Shown piece after piece: positions 34,020 to 44,971 of a stretch of 64,000 bases of DNA; within the stretch, counting starts at the first letter, position 1; the number at the start of each line of letters is the position of its first letter. Source of the DNA: Halorientalis sp. IM1011 (GTDB taxonomy: Archaea; Halobacteriota; Halobacteria; Halobacteriales; Haloarculaceae). The position numbers and the translations under genes are program-made. The stretch spans positions 3,286,001-3,350,000 of the forward strand of contig NZ_CP019067.1 in assembly GCF_001989615.1 (NCBI RefSeq), read 5' to 3'. The notes beneath the pieces were generated by a model. The model was not told the DNA's origin, did not search any database, and saw only the letters and a program-made list of their open reading frames with translations.

Positions 34020-34062
34020 CGCCGACTCGCGGAATCGAACCGCGACATGTCCAACGTCGGTG
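34020..34062 (-). ncRNA. Pre-5S tRNA-like element (t-element)
   Basis: On the minus strand CACCGAC and GTCGGCG (six of seven pairs) enclose a T-arm-like hairpin CGCGG-TTCGATT-CCGCG. The 3' strand ends exactly where 5S begins. In Haloferax volcanii tRNase Z matures the 5S 5' end at such an element; this is the same arrangement. There is no D or anticodon arm. Confidence 0.7.
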
Positions 34063-34121
34063 TCTCGAACGTCAGTTGACGTTCGAGGCTTGAAAGGCTT
34101 CTCTTTCAGTGGTACGGTGCG

Positions 34122-34172
34122 GACGACCGTATATACGTGCAATCCAGTTGACGCCTGGACCCGATTCATCGG
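34122..34172 (-). ncRNA. 23S processing stem, downstream arm
   Basis: This segment is inversely complementary, with a few mismatches, to 37151-37200 on the other side of 23S (shared core ATTGCACGT and CGGTCGTC). Together they form the long helix whose bulge-helix-bulge is cut by the archaeal splicing endonuclease to release pre-23S. Confidence 0.7.
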
Positions 34173-34193
34173 GTCTGTGTGTCCAGTTGCGGT

Positions 34194-37129
<2,936 letters not shown>

Positions 37130-37150
37130 GATGTCGGACACACGTTCCAC

Positions 37151-37200
37151 GATGAAACGGGTCCAGTTGACGTCTGGATTGCACGTACACACGGTCGTCA
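37151..37200 (-). ncRNA. 23S processing stem, upstream arm
   Basis: Partner of 34122-34172. The plus-strand text gatgaaacgggtccag...attgcacgtacacacggtcgtc matches the reverse complement of the downstream arm with small differences. It lies between the tRNA-like spacer element and the 23S 5' end. Confidence 0.65.
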
Positions 37201-37304
37201 TCGTTCACACGCGGCGGTTATGCGTGCGACATCGTACCCTTCCCAACCACGCTTTCGCGGGATGGTGCATCGGTTGCGCAGACGGGATCGCCGTCCGCGG
37301 TAGT

Positions 37305-37368
37305 GACCGACCCGGAATCGAACCGGGGAAGCTGCGTAATGCAGTGCTCGACCACCGAGCGATCGGTC
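37305..37368 (-). ncRNA. Shortened tRNA-like element in the 16S-23S spacer
   Basis: Read on the minus strand: acceptor-like GACCGA/TCGGTC (6 bp), linker TC, D-arm GCTC-GGTGGTC-GAGC, a short arm CTGC-ATTAC-GCAG (4 bp, 5-base loop) where the anticodon arm should be, then a normal T-arm CCCGG-TTCGATT-CCGGG. With 64 bases and no 7-base anticodon loop it cannot be an ordinary tRNA. Haloarchaeal spacers normally hold tRNA-Ala(UGC); none is present. It is probably a decayed tRNA or an element kept for RNase P/tRNase Z processing of the rRNA precursor. Confidence 0.6.
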
Positions 37369-37390
37369 TATCCCTCTGAGAGGGAGTGAA

Positions 37391-37435
37391 CCTTGACAGT
37401 TCGGTTGCCAGCCGAGATGGCTGGCTGTCACCGTT
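37391..37435 (-). ncRNA. 16S processing stem, downstream arm
   Basis: CCTTGACAGTTCGGT (37391-37405) is an exact inverse match to 39050-39064 upstream of 16S, and the inner GTCACCG also pairs with the other side. The two arms form the helix cut to release pre-16S. Confidence 0.7.
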
Positions 37436-37491
37436 GCCTGTCCGTCGGACAGGACTTGTGGGCTGGGCGCGTCGGCCCAGTCCCGTGTTGT

Positions 37492-38964
<1,473 letters not shown>

Positions 38965-39049
38965 GGTTCCCCAATCATGGGGGGCTGGCGGAGACACGCT
39001 ATGTGTCCGTCAATCGGTGACAACGTATCGAGCAATTCGATACAGTATC

Positions 39050-39064
39050 ACCGAACTGTCAAGG
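39050..39064 (-). ncRNA. 16S processing stem, upstream arm
   Basis: ACCGAACTGTCAAGG pairs perfectly with 37391-37405 on the far side of 16S. Additional weaker pairing extends inward. Confidence 0.65.
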
Positions 39065-39538
39065 CTCACATCAGATACCATCTGTACGGCGAGGCCGCAG
39101 GGGTGGAATCCTCATACTTCCGCAGCCCCACTGAACGTGGGGAGCGAGATCGCACTGAGTGCGGTCCCGCTCACAGCGCCATCATCGACGAGGAAACTCG
39201 TCTTGGGCGTGGATGGCGTAGCGGGCGACCCCCGCTCGCCGCCATCCGTCGTGTGCATTCCATTCGATGAGGGTGGTACGTAAATACCCGTCGATAGCGA
39301 GACCGTGTGCGAACCGAGACCACGAGACGTGACGCCGAATCTCGTTTTATTTTCATATTCTCGTTTTCGATAGGTTTCCGGCAGATTCCAATATTCCCAC
39401 ACCGTACCCGTGGACCTCTGTGTGGATCTGTAATCGAAAGTCCCTGCATCCACCGAAACGGGACCGAAGGTTTCGTCGGTCGGTGGACTCGGTTTCGAAG
39501 GGGGAACCGACAAAAATCGGGCCCGCGTACGTACGCGC
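39065..39538. other. rRNA leader and promoter region, gene-free
   Basis: About 470 bases between the 16S processing stem and the copper-chaperone-like gene. It contains the rRNA leader, at least one rRNA promoter (39250-39296) and probably the divergent promoter of the small metal-binding gene. No coding frame is convincing. Confidence 0.6.
39250..39296 (-). promoter_or_regulatory. rRNA operon promoter
   Basis: On the minus strand TATCGACGGGTATTTACGTA, followed by a segment like GAATGGAATGCACACGACG, matches the layout of the repeated Halobacterium rRNA promoters (TTCGACGGTG-TTTTATG then GATGAGATGCGAACGACG, from memory). The TATA-like box is at 39279-39287 and transcription would start near 39255. 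Confidence 0.6.
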
Positions 39539-39736
39539 ATGGTCCAGACCATCACAGTCGAAGGGATGAGCTGCGAACACTGCGAGCAGACCGTCGCGGA
39601 CGCGCTCGAAGACGTCGACGGCGTGACGGCAGTCAGCGTCGATCGCGAAGCGGCGTCGGCGACCGTCGAGGGGGATGCCGACGAGGCAGCGCTCGTCGAG
39701 GCGGTCGAGGACGCGGGATACGACGCCGACGGATAG
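39539..39736 (+). CDS. Heavy-metal-associated (CopZ-like) copper chaperone
   Basis: 65 residues, one HMA ferredoxin-like domain. The metal-binding loop GMSCEHCEQTVADAL has the CxxC that binds Cu(I), and the rest, DVDGVTAVSVDREAASATVE, follows the HMA beta-alpha-beta pattern. It probably shuttles copper in the cytoplasm. No P-type ATPase is near. A run GGAACCGACAAAAATCG (39505-39522) upstream may be its promoter. It lies next to the rRNA leader, divergent from it. Confidence 0.85.
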   Translation: MVQTITVEGMSCEHCEQTVADALEDVDGVTAVSVDREAASATVEGDADEAALVEAVEDAGYDADG

Positions 39737-39868
39737 GGAACGGGACCCCAGCCCGCCCGTCTCGGATGGCGGTCGTGCTGGTACCCTGGGACTGGGGCTC
39801 CCCCGTTGTGGTTCCCCCGCAGTGGGAACGCACGGTGAACATTTACCCTCGGCCGCCGAACGTCGAGT

Positions 39869-40300
39869 ATGTACGATTCGATACTGGTCCCGACCGATGG
39901 CAGCGACACGGCACAGGCGGCTGTCGATCACGCCATCGACCACGCGAAACGGTACGACGCGACCTTGCACACGCTCTACGTGGTCGAGGAACCGCCGATA
40001 GACGAGGGGGACGCTCCGGAAGTACTCGACGCGATCGAATCGACCGGCGAACGGGCGATTCAGGACGTGATCGACGCCGCCAGGGCCGCCGACGTGGGGA
40101 CCGTCGAGGGGAGTGTCGCGGAGGGGGCCCCCTACCGGGCGATTCTCGAGTACGTCGACCAGAACGACATCGACCTCGTGGTCATGGGGACCCACGGGCG
40201 GACCGGACTGGACCGCTACCTGCTGGGGAGCGTGACCGAGAAGGTGGTGCGGTCGGCACCCGTGCCGGTGCTCACGGTTGGAACGGAACCAGCGGACTGA
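39869..40300 (+). CDS. Universal stress protein (UspA)
   Basis: 143 residues, one UspA domain. It starts MYDSILVPTDGSDTAQAAVD, and the ATP-type loop is VMGTHGRTGLDRYLLGSVTE with ending APVPVLTV. Binds ATP and acts in stress survival. It follows the small HMA gene by 132 bases on the same strand, so co-expression is possible but not shown. Normal length. Confidence 0.88.
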   Translation: MYDSILVPTDGSDTAQAAVDHAIDHAKRYDATLHTLYVVEEPPIDEGDAPEVLDAIESTGERAIQDVIDAARAADVGTVEGSVAEGAPYRAILEYVDQNDIDLVVMGTHGRTGLDRYLLGSVTEKVVRSAPVPVLTVGTEPAD

Positions 40301-40433
40301 TACTGGCGGACGGCGGATTTCACATCCGACGGGTGTCGAGGACGACGGTCCCAACAGTGTCACTGCACAGATTCGACGAATGATATTTACGAACTTCCGT
40401 CCGGCAGTATGAGCAGTCCCCTGCCCTGCCTTC

Positions 40434-41366
40434 TCAGATCTCGATCCGGTCGGCGAGGCGTTCGAGCGCGTCCCGCCCGTAGGCTTCCGGCCCGAGATCC
40501 GGAAGGACCTGGATCTCCCTGTCGGGAAACTCCCGGCGGATGCGGTCGAGGTGGCGCTGGTGGTTCTCGTGGCGGGTTCGACACCGTGGACAGTCCCCCT
40601 CGACAGTTTCCAGTACCCGGTTGACGAGCAGCGTCTCGACGGGAACGTCGTACGATTCGAGCCGGGAGACGAGCCGCCGGGTTTCCTCGATAGCCAGCGT
40701 CTCCGGCAACAGGACGACTCGAAAGTCCGTTCGCTCGGGGTCACGCAGGAGCGCCGCGACGCGGTCCATCCGATCCCGGAACGCCTCGATCTCGTCTTCT
40801 TCGCTACCCTTTCCCCAGAACGCGGCCGGCCCCATCACCATGCTCCGGGCCGTGCTGACGAGCCGTCGGACCTCACCCCGGACTTTCGTCGCCGTCGTGA
40901 GCGACTCGCTGAGAACGTCGGGCAGCGTCAACAACCGGAGCGTGTGGCCGGTCGGGGCGGTGTCGAAGACGACGCGGTCCCACTCGTCGTCGGCGTAGTC
41001 GAGGAAAAACTGCAGCGAGGCGATCTCGTCGCTCCCCGGGACGAACCCTGCCCGAAACAACTGCTCGACGTCCTCGTCGGTCAGGCTGATGCCGGCGTCC
41101 CGGAAGTCGGCTGCAAGCGACGAGACGATCCCCTGATAGGCCGCCTGCCCCTGCTCCGGGTCGGCTTCTACGCCCCAGAGGTCGTCGTCGATAGCCGTCG
41201 GTTCGCCGGCGAGCGACACGTCGAAGGCGTCACCCAGCGAGTGGGCCGGGTCGGTCGAGACGAGCAGCGTCCGGTCACCGCGGCCCGCGAGTTCGAGCGC
41301 AGTCGCGGCGGCACAGGTCGTCTTCCCGACACCACCCTTGCCACCGTACAGGACGAATTTCGGCAT
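40434..41366 (-). CDS. ArsA/Get3-family ATPase
   Basis: 310 residues. The deviant P-loop GGKGGVGKTTCAAATA (about 8-22), switch I-type STDPAHSLGDAFDV and switch II VVFDTAPTGHTLRLLTLP are all present. A CPRC motif in EGDCPRCRTRHENHQ is the zinc/dimer CxxC of Get3. Archaeal members probably chaperone tail-anchored membrane proteins rather than arsenite; no ars genes are near. Complete, single-domain length like Get3 rather than the doubled ArsA. Confidence 0.9.
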   Translation of the reverse strand: MPKFVLYGGKGGVGKTTCAAATALELAGRGDRTLLVSTDPAHSLGDAFDVSLAGEPTAIDDDLWGVEADPEQGQAAYQGIVSSLAADFRDAGISLTDEDVEQLFRAGFVPGSDEIASLQFFLDYADDEWDRVVFDTAPTGHTLRLLTLPDVLSESLTTATKVRGEVRRLVSTARSMVMGPAAFWGKGSEEDEIEAFRDRMDRVAALLRDPERTDFRVVLLPETLAIEETRRLVSRLESYDVPVETLLVNRVLETVEGDCPRCRTRHENHQRHLDRIRREFPDREIQVLPDLGPEAYGRDALERLADRIEI

Positions 41367-41416
41367 GTCTATCGGGACGGGCGACAGCCACTAATAGCCG
41401 CCCGCCGGTCCCACAC

Positions 41417-41863
41417 TCACTCGGAGCGGACTTCTTTGCGCCCGGACAGCCGCTCCGGGACCAGCCTGACGGTCCGAAACTCGACTTCGTCACGGGGTCT
41501 GTCGAAGATGTCGACGGCCGGGATGCGAACGTCCCACAGTTCGTGGACGGCGCTCGCCTCGTAGGGCAACTCGTCGAGTACTTCGAGCGCGCCGGTCGCG
41601 ACGACGCTGTGCCAGCGGTCGTCGGCCCTGTCGAACGTGGCGAACGCGACCGGGTTGTCGAGGACGGGCGTCTTCTCGGCACCCGGCGGCACCGAGAGCC
41701 GGAAGAAGAAGGTTCCCGCGTCGGCGTTGTAGCCGTACGACACGGGGCGCAACACGGGCGGCTGGTCAAACTCGGTCGTGAACGACAGCATGCCGGTCCC
41801 GCCACGACCGAGGAAGGTATCGATCTCGTCGTCGGTCAGGGTGATCCAGCGGAGTCCCTGCAT
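41417..41863 (-). CDS. Pyridoxamine 5'-phosphate oxidase-like FMN-binding protein
   Basis: 148 residues, split-barrel fold: MQGLRWITLTDDEIDTFLGR at the start, MLSFTTEFDQPPVLRPVSYG, and FFFRLSVPPGAEKTPVLDNP. I used ATG 41863; upstream in-frame codons belong to the intergenic region. It shares its family with 10088-10549. It lies between the ArsA-like and CBS-HPF genes on the same strand with about 50-70-base gaps, so an operon is possible. Substrate unknown. Confidence 0.8.
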   Translation of the reverse strand: MQGLRWITLTDDEIDTFLGRGGTGMLSFTTEFDQPPVLRPVSYGYNADAGTFFFRLSVPPGAEKTPVLDNPVAFATFDRADDRWHSVVATGALEVLDELPYEASAVHELWDVRIPAVDIFDRPRDEVEFRTVRLVPERLSGRKEVRSE

Positions 41864-41936
41864 ACTTGCCCGTCCCACGTTGGGACGGAAAACCGCTTGC
41901 GTGGCTGTCGGTTCGCCGAGACGTAGGGGTCGGCCG

Positions 41937-43154
41937 TCACTCTTCGAGCAGCCAGCCGAAGCGGCGCTCCCAGAACGCCTCGTCGGGGTGTTTCTTGGTT
42001 CGACCGCGGGTTTTCTCGTCGCGGATGCGCCGCTCCAGCACGTCACGGGCCTCGTTGAGGGCCTGCTTTGCACCGTAGCCTTCGCCGGAGGCCATGTAGA
42101 GCCCGCGGTCGGTGTGCAGGCGGATGCGCGCGAGCAGCAGCGGCGTCCCCCGGCGTTTCTCGTCGTGTTCGTGGAAGTGGATCCGCGCGTCGAGGACGTT
42201 CATGCCCCGGTCGCGCTCGTCGAACCCCTCGATCATGTCGGCGATATCCTCGTAGCTCACGTCCTCGATCAGGTCGGAGCCGGAGATCTGGACGGCTCGG
42301 TTGCCGCCGGCCTCCCACGTGAGCGCGTCTAGCACGTCCGTTTTGGTCAGGATGCCGTAGGGCTGGCCGTTCTCGGTGACGACCAGCGAGGAGCCGCCGA
42401 TCTCGAACATCTCGGCGACGGCGGTTTCGAGCGTCGCCTCGGGGTGGATCGTCCGGACCGGCGAGACCATCACGTCCCGAACGGGGAGGTCGAGTACCCC
42501 CTCGCGCTCGCCCTCGCGGGAGCCGAACCCGCCGCTGCGGGTGCGGCCGGCGCTGTAGTCGAGCGAGCCACCGACGCTGGGGGTCCCGCTCGTGTTTCCA
42601 CCCTGACTCGTCCCCGGGCGCTGGACCGTCAGGTCGGTCACGTCGAAGAGACTCAGGATGCCGACAGCTGTCCCGTCGTCGACGACGGGCAAGTGGGCGA
42701 TCCGGTCCTCTCGGAAGCGGTGGATGGCCTCACGGACCGGGGTGTCCGGGGCGAGCGTGATCAGGTCACGGGTCGTGGCCTCGGCCACCGTCGCCGCGTC
42801 GAGCGAGGGCTGAACCGCGTCGAGGATGGCGTCCGCAGTGACCACACCGACGAGTTCCTGTCCCTCGAAGACGGGCAGGAGCTGTGCGTCGCTGTCGATC
42901 ATAAGCTGGGCGACTTTTTGGACGTCCTCGTCGGGTCTGAGCCGTGGGACCGACCAGGCCAGCGAGCCGAGTTTTTCCGTTGGCGGCCGGCGGGACGTGG
43001 CGAGTTGGCGGCGCGTGACGACACCCTCGAACTCGTCGCCCTCGACGATCACCCCCGTCACGTCGGGATCTTCGAAGGTCCCGACGAGCTTCGAGACTCG
43101 TGTGTCGGGACTGTGCGCTACGAACTCCTGAGAGATGATCTCTTGAATGTCCAT
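41937..43154 (-). CDS. CBS-domain protein with ribosome-hibernation-factor-like C-terminus
   Basis: 405 residues. Four CBS motifs: MDIQEIISQEFVAHSPDTRV (first), VPRLRPDEDVQKVAQLMIDS (second), TTRDLITLAPDTPVREAIHR (third) and VSPVRTIHPEATLETAVAEM (fourth), with a Gly/Ser-rich linker between the third and fourth (about 200-235). The C-terminal 110 residues (MNVLDARIHFHEHDEKRRGT, LHTDRGLYMASGEGYGAKQA) look like the HPF/RaiA fold that binds the small ribosomal subunit. CBS pairs bind adenosine nucleotides, so the protein may tie nucleotide state to ribosome hibernation. Upstream start choice: ATG 43154. Confidence 0.8.
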   Translation of the reverse strand: MDIQEIISQEFVAHSPDTRVSKLVGTFEDPDVTGVIVEGDEFEGVVTRRQLATSRRPPTEKLGSLAWSVPRLRPDEDVQKVAQLMIDSDAQLLPVFEGQELVGVVTADAILDAVQPSLDAATVAEATTRDLITLAPDTPVREAIHRFREDRIAHLPVVDDGTAVGILSLFDVTDLTVQRPGTSQGGNTSGTPSVGGSLDYSAGRTRSGGFGSREGEREGVLDLPVRDVMVSPVRTIHPEATLETAVAEMFEIGGSSLVVTENGQPYGILTKTDVLDALTWEAGGNRAVQISGSDLIEDVSYEDIADMIEGFDERDRGMNVLDARIHFHEHDEKRRGTPLLLARIRLHTDRGLYMASGEGYGAKQALNEARDVLERRIRDEKTRGRTKKHPDEAFWERRFGWLLEE

Positions 43155-43344
43155 GATCTGTCCGTTGGCCGCACCGAACTGCCGGTTGACTGGCGATTCG
43201 TCGACACCTGAAAGTTCGGCTGACTCACCCAAGAACCCCGCGGTGGTTATCACCGACTGGTAACCAGACGGGACGCATCAGTGGTCCTTACGGCGGCTAC
43301 AACGATCTTCGTGACTGACGGGCAGAGACCGCGACGGCGGTAGC

Positions 43345-43643
43345 ATGGATCCAGCGTCCCAGAACCCGGTCTCGATCCCGGTCGACGGCGTCGAACTGGT
43401 AGGGACGCTTGCGGTGCCGACCGGCAGGTGGTGTCGCTCGATCGCACCGCAGCGGAGCAACTCTCCAGTCAGACGGAACGACACGTCGTCGCGGGTGCCG
43501 GCCATCTCTTCGAGGGCGACGGCGAACGCGACGAAGTCGCGACAGTCGCCGCCGACTTGTTCGCCGAGTGTCTCTGGTCCACCGACACTCTGGTTTTGGC
43601 GAACCTAAAAGTTCAAGAGCCCCACGTACTGACGGGTACGTAA
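43345..43643 (+). pseudogene. Remnant of an alpha/beta-hydrolase (dienelactone hydrolase family)
   Basis: From ATG 43345, the first frame gives NPVSIPVDGVELVGTLAVPTG, the typical N-terminus of haloarchaeal dienelactone-hydrolase-like proteins. After about 28 codons a different frame (from about 43431) gives LDRTAAEQLSSQTERHVVAG, then AGHLFEGDGERDEVATVAAD, which is the C-terminal end of the same family including the catalytic His context (GHLFEG). About 150 middle residues, with the nucleophile, are missing, and the halves are out of frame. The stop TAA at 43641-43643 just overlaps the next ATG. A decayed gene by internal deletion. Confidence 0.65.
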
Positions 43644-44353
43644 TGAGTCTACAGCAGGCACGAGCGGAGACAGAGCGATTCACGTTCGACGATCTGAGTG
43701 TCGTCATGGGGACGTACAACGAGGAAGCGGCGATCGGGACGGTGCTCGACGACATCGACGACGCGACCGGTGGTCGGGCGGAGGTCGTCTGTGTCGATGG
43801 GTCCGACGACCGGACGCCGGAGATCGCCCGCGACCACGGGGCTCGCGTCATCGAGCAGGAACCCCAGGGCTACGGCGTGGCGGTCGAGGCGGCGCTGCAG
43901 GCCGCGGAGAGACCGGTCGTCGTCACGACGGACTGTGACGACACCTACCCGATGGAGCGGTTGCCCGACTTCCTCGACCGGATCAACGAGGGCTACGACG
44001 TGGTCAGCGGCGACCGGCTCTACCACGGGGCCGACACCATGCCCACGTTCAACCGATTCGGGAACCACGCCTTCGCCGCGCTGGCGAGTGTCCTGCTCGG
44101 CGAGCGGGTCCACGACACGACCACCGGAATGAGAGCGTACCGGAGCGAAGTGATCGAGAAGATCGACTGGACCGAGAACACCGGCCTGTCGGCCGAACTG
44201 CTCATCAGACCCCTCATGCGGGAGTACGACGTGTGCGAGGTCCCCATCGAGTACAGCGAGCGCGCGGGCGAGACGAAACTCGATCCCATCAGCGGCGGCT
44301 ACGCCATCGCCAGATCCATCCTCGAAGTCGGGATCGAAGAACGACTGCGCTGA
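43643..44353 (+). CDS. GT2-family glycosyltransferase (dolichyl-phosphate-sugar synthase-like)
   Basis: 236 residues, GT-A fold. The N-terminal strand is LSVVMGTYNEEAAIGTVLDD, the metal-binding motif is in VVVTTDCDDTYPMERLPDFL, and the acceptor region is MRAYRSEVIEKIDWTENTGL. No C-terminal membrane helices are present. Such enzymes move a sugar from a nucleotide to dolichyl phosphate or another lipid in the cytoplasm, for example for S-layer glycosylation. The ATG overlaps the stop of the hydrolase remnant by one base. It converges on the Tat-signal gene downstream. Confidence 0.85.
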   Translation: MSLQQARAETERFTFDDLSVVMGTYNEEAAIGTVLDDIDDATGGRAEVVCVDGSDDRTPEIARDHGARVIEQEPQGYGVAVEAALQAAERPVVVTTDCDDTYPMERLPDFLDRINEGYDVVSGDRLYHGADTMPTFNRFGNHAFAALASVLLGERVHDTTTGMRAYRSEVIEKIDWTENTGLSAELLIRPLMREYDVCEVPIEYSERAGETKLDPISGGYAIARSILEVGIEERLR

Positions 44354-44359
44354 ACGGGC

Positions 44360-44956
44360 CTAATTTTCGGTTTCGGACTGTGGTCCCCGCTGGTAGCTGG
44401 TCGTTCCGCCCGGGTGGCCCTGCGGGTTCTCGATGCCGACGAGTTCGCCGCCCGTCGGGGAGGCATAGAGAGCGAAGAGCAGGTCGTTTATCAGGTAGTA
44501 ACGCACGCGCTGGACGTCTCCCCCGTCGGGTTCGGGGTCCACCGTGTCCGCGTTCATGTCCGAGAACACCTCGGTCCGGGTTTCGGGTGGGAGCGAGACG
44601 AACGCATCCACGTCGTACCACGTCGACACGTAGCCGTCGAGGTAGTCGACGGTCTCGCCGATATCCGTGGCCCGCTCGGGGTCGTCGGCCACGCGCCCGC
44701 GCAGGAAGTCGGTCACGAACCCCTCGACGTTCTCCACGGCCGACGGGTAGATCGACTCGGCGACCGCCACCGCGGTCGTGAGGTCGTGATCCGAGAGGGA
44801 CGCCCGATCGTCGTCAGATTCGGTCGGCGTCGTCGCTCGCTCGTCGGTTTTCCCGTCCCCGTCGTCCGACTGTGACAGCGCCGCCGCGCCGCCAGCGACG
44901 CCGAGGGCTCCAAGCGCGGCCACGGCGTCTCGTCGGGTCAGTTCCATATCGGTCAC
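44360..44956 (-). CDS. Gluconate 2-dehydrogenase subunit 3-like Tat-exported protein
   Basis: 198 residues. The start is a Tat signal (MTDMELTRRDAVAALGALGV then GGAAAL). The mature part matches the gluconate_2-dh3 family: VAESIYPSAVENVEGFVTDF, VRYYLINDLLFALYASPTGG and ELVGIENPQGHPGGTTSY. Subunit 3 normally helps export a GMC-type flavin dehydrogenase, but no such subunit is near here. The first ATG gives a slightly longer leader; the in-frame ATG at 44947 also fits. Substrate unknown. Confidence 0.82.
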   Translation of the reverse strand: MTDMELTRRDAVAALGALGVAGGAAALSQSDDGDGKTDERATTPTESDDDRASLSDHDLTTAVAVAESIYPSAVENVEGFVTDFLRGRVADDPERATDIGETVDYLDGYVSTWYDVDAFVSLPPETRTEVFSDMNADTVDPEPDGGDVQRVRYYLINDLLFALYASPTGGELVGIENPQGHPGGTTSYQRGPQSETEN

Positions 44957-44971
44957 TGGTCGCTCACGGGC

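Noticed and set aside
37305-37368. Calling a functional tRNA in the rRNA spacer
   Set aside because: The anticodon arm is too short (4 bp, 5-base loop), so no anticodon can be read; kept as a tRNA-like element only.
39353-40744. 463-codon minus-strand frame over the HMA, Usp and ArsA-like genes
   Set aside because: Overlaps three well-supported genes and has Arg/Ser-rich translation without any family match.
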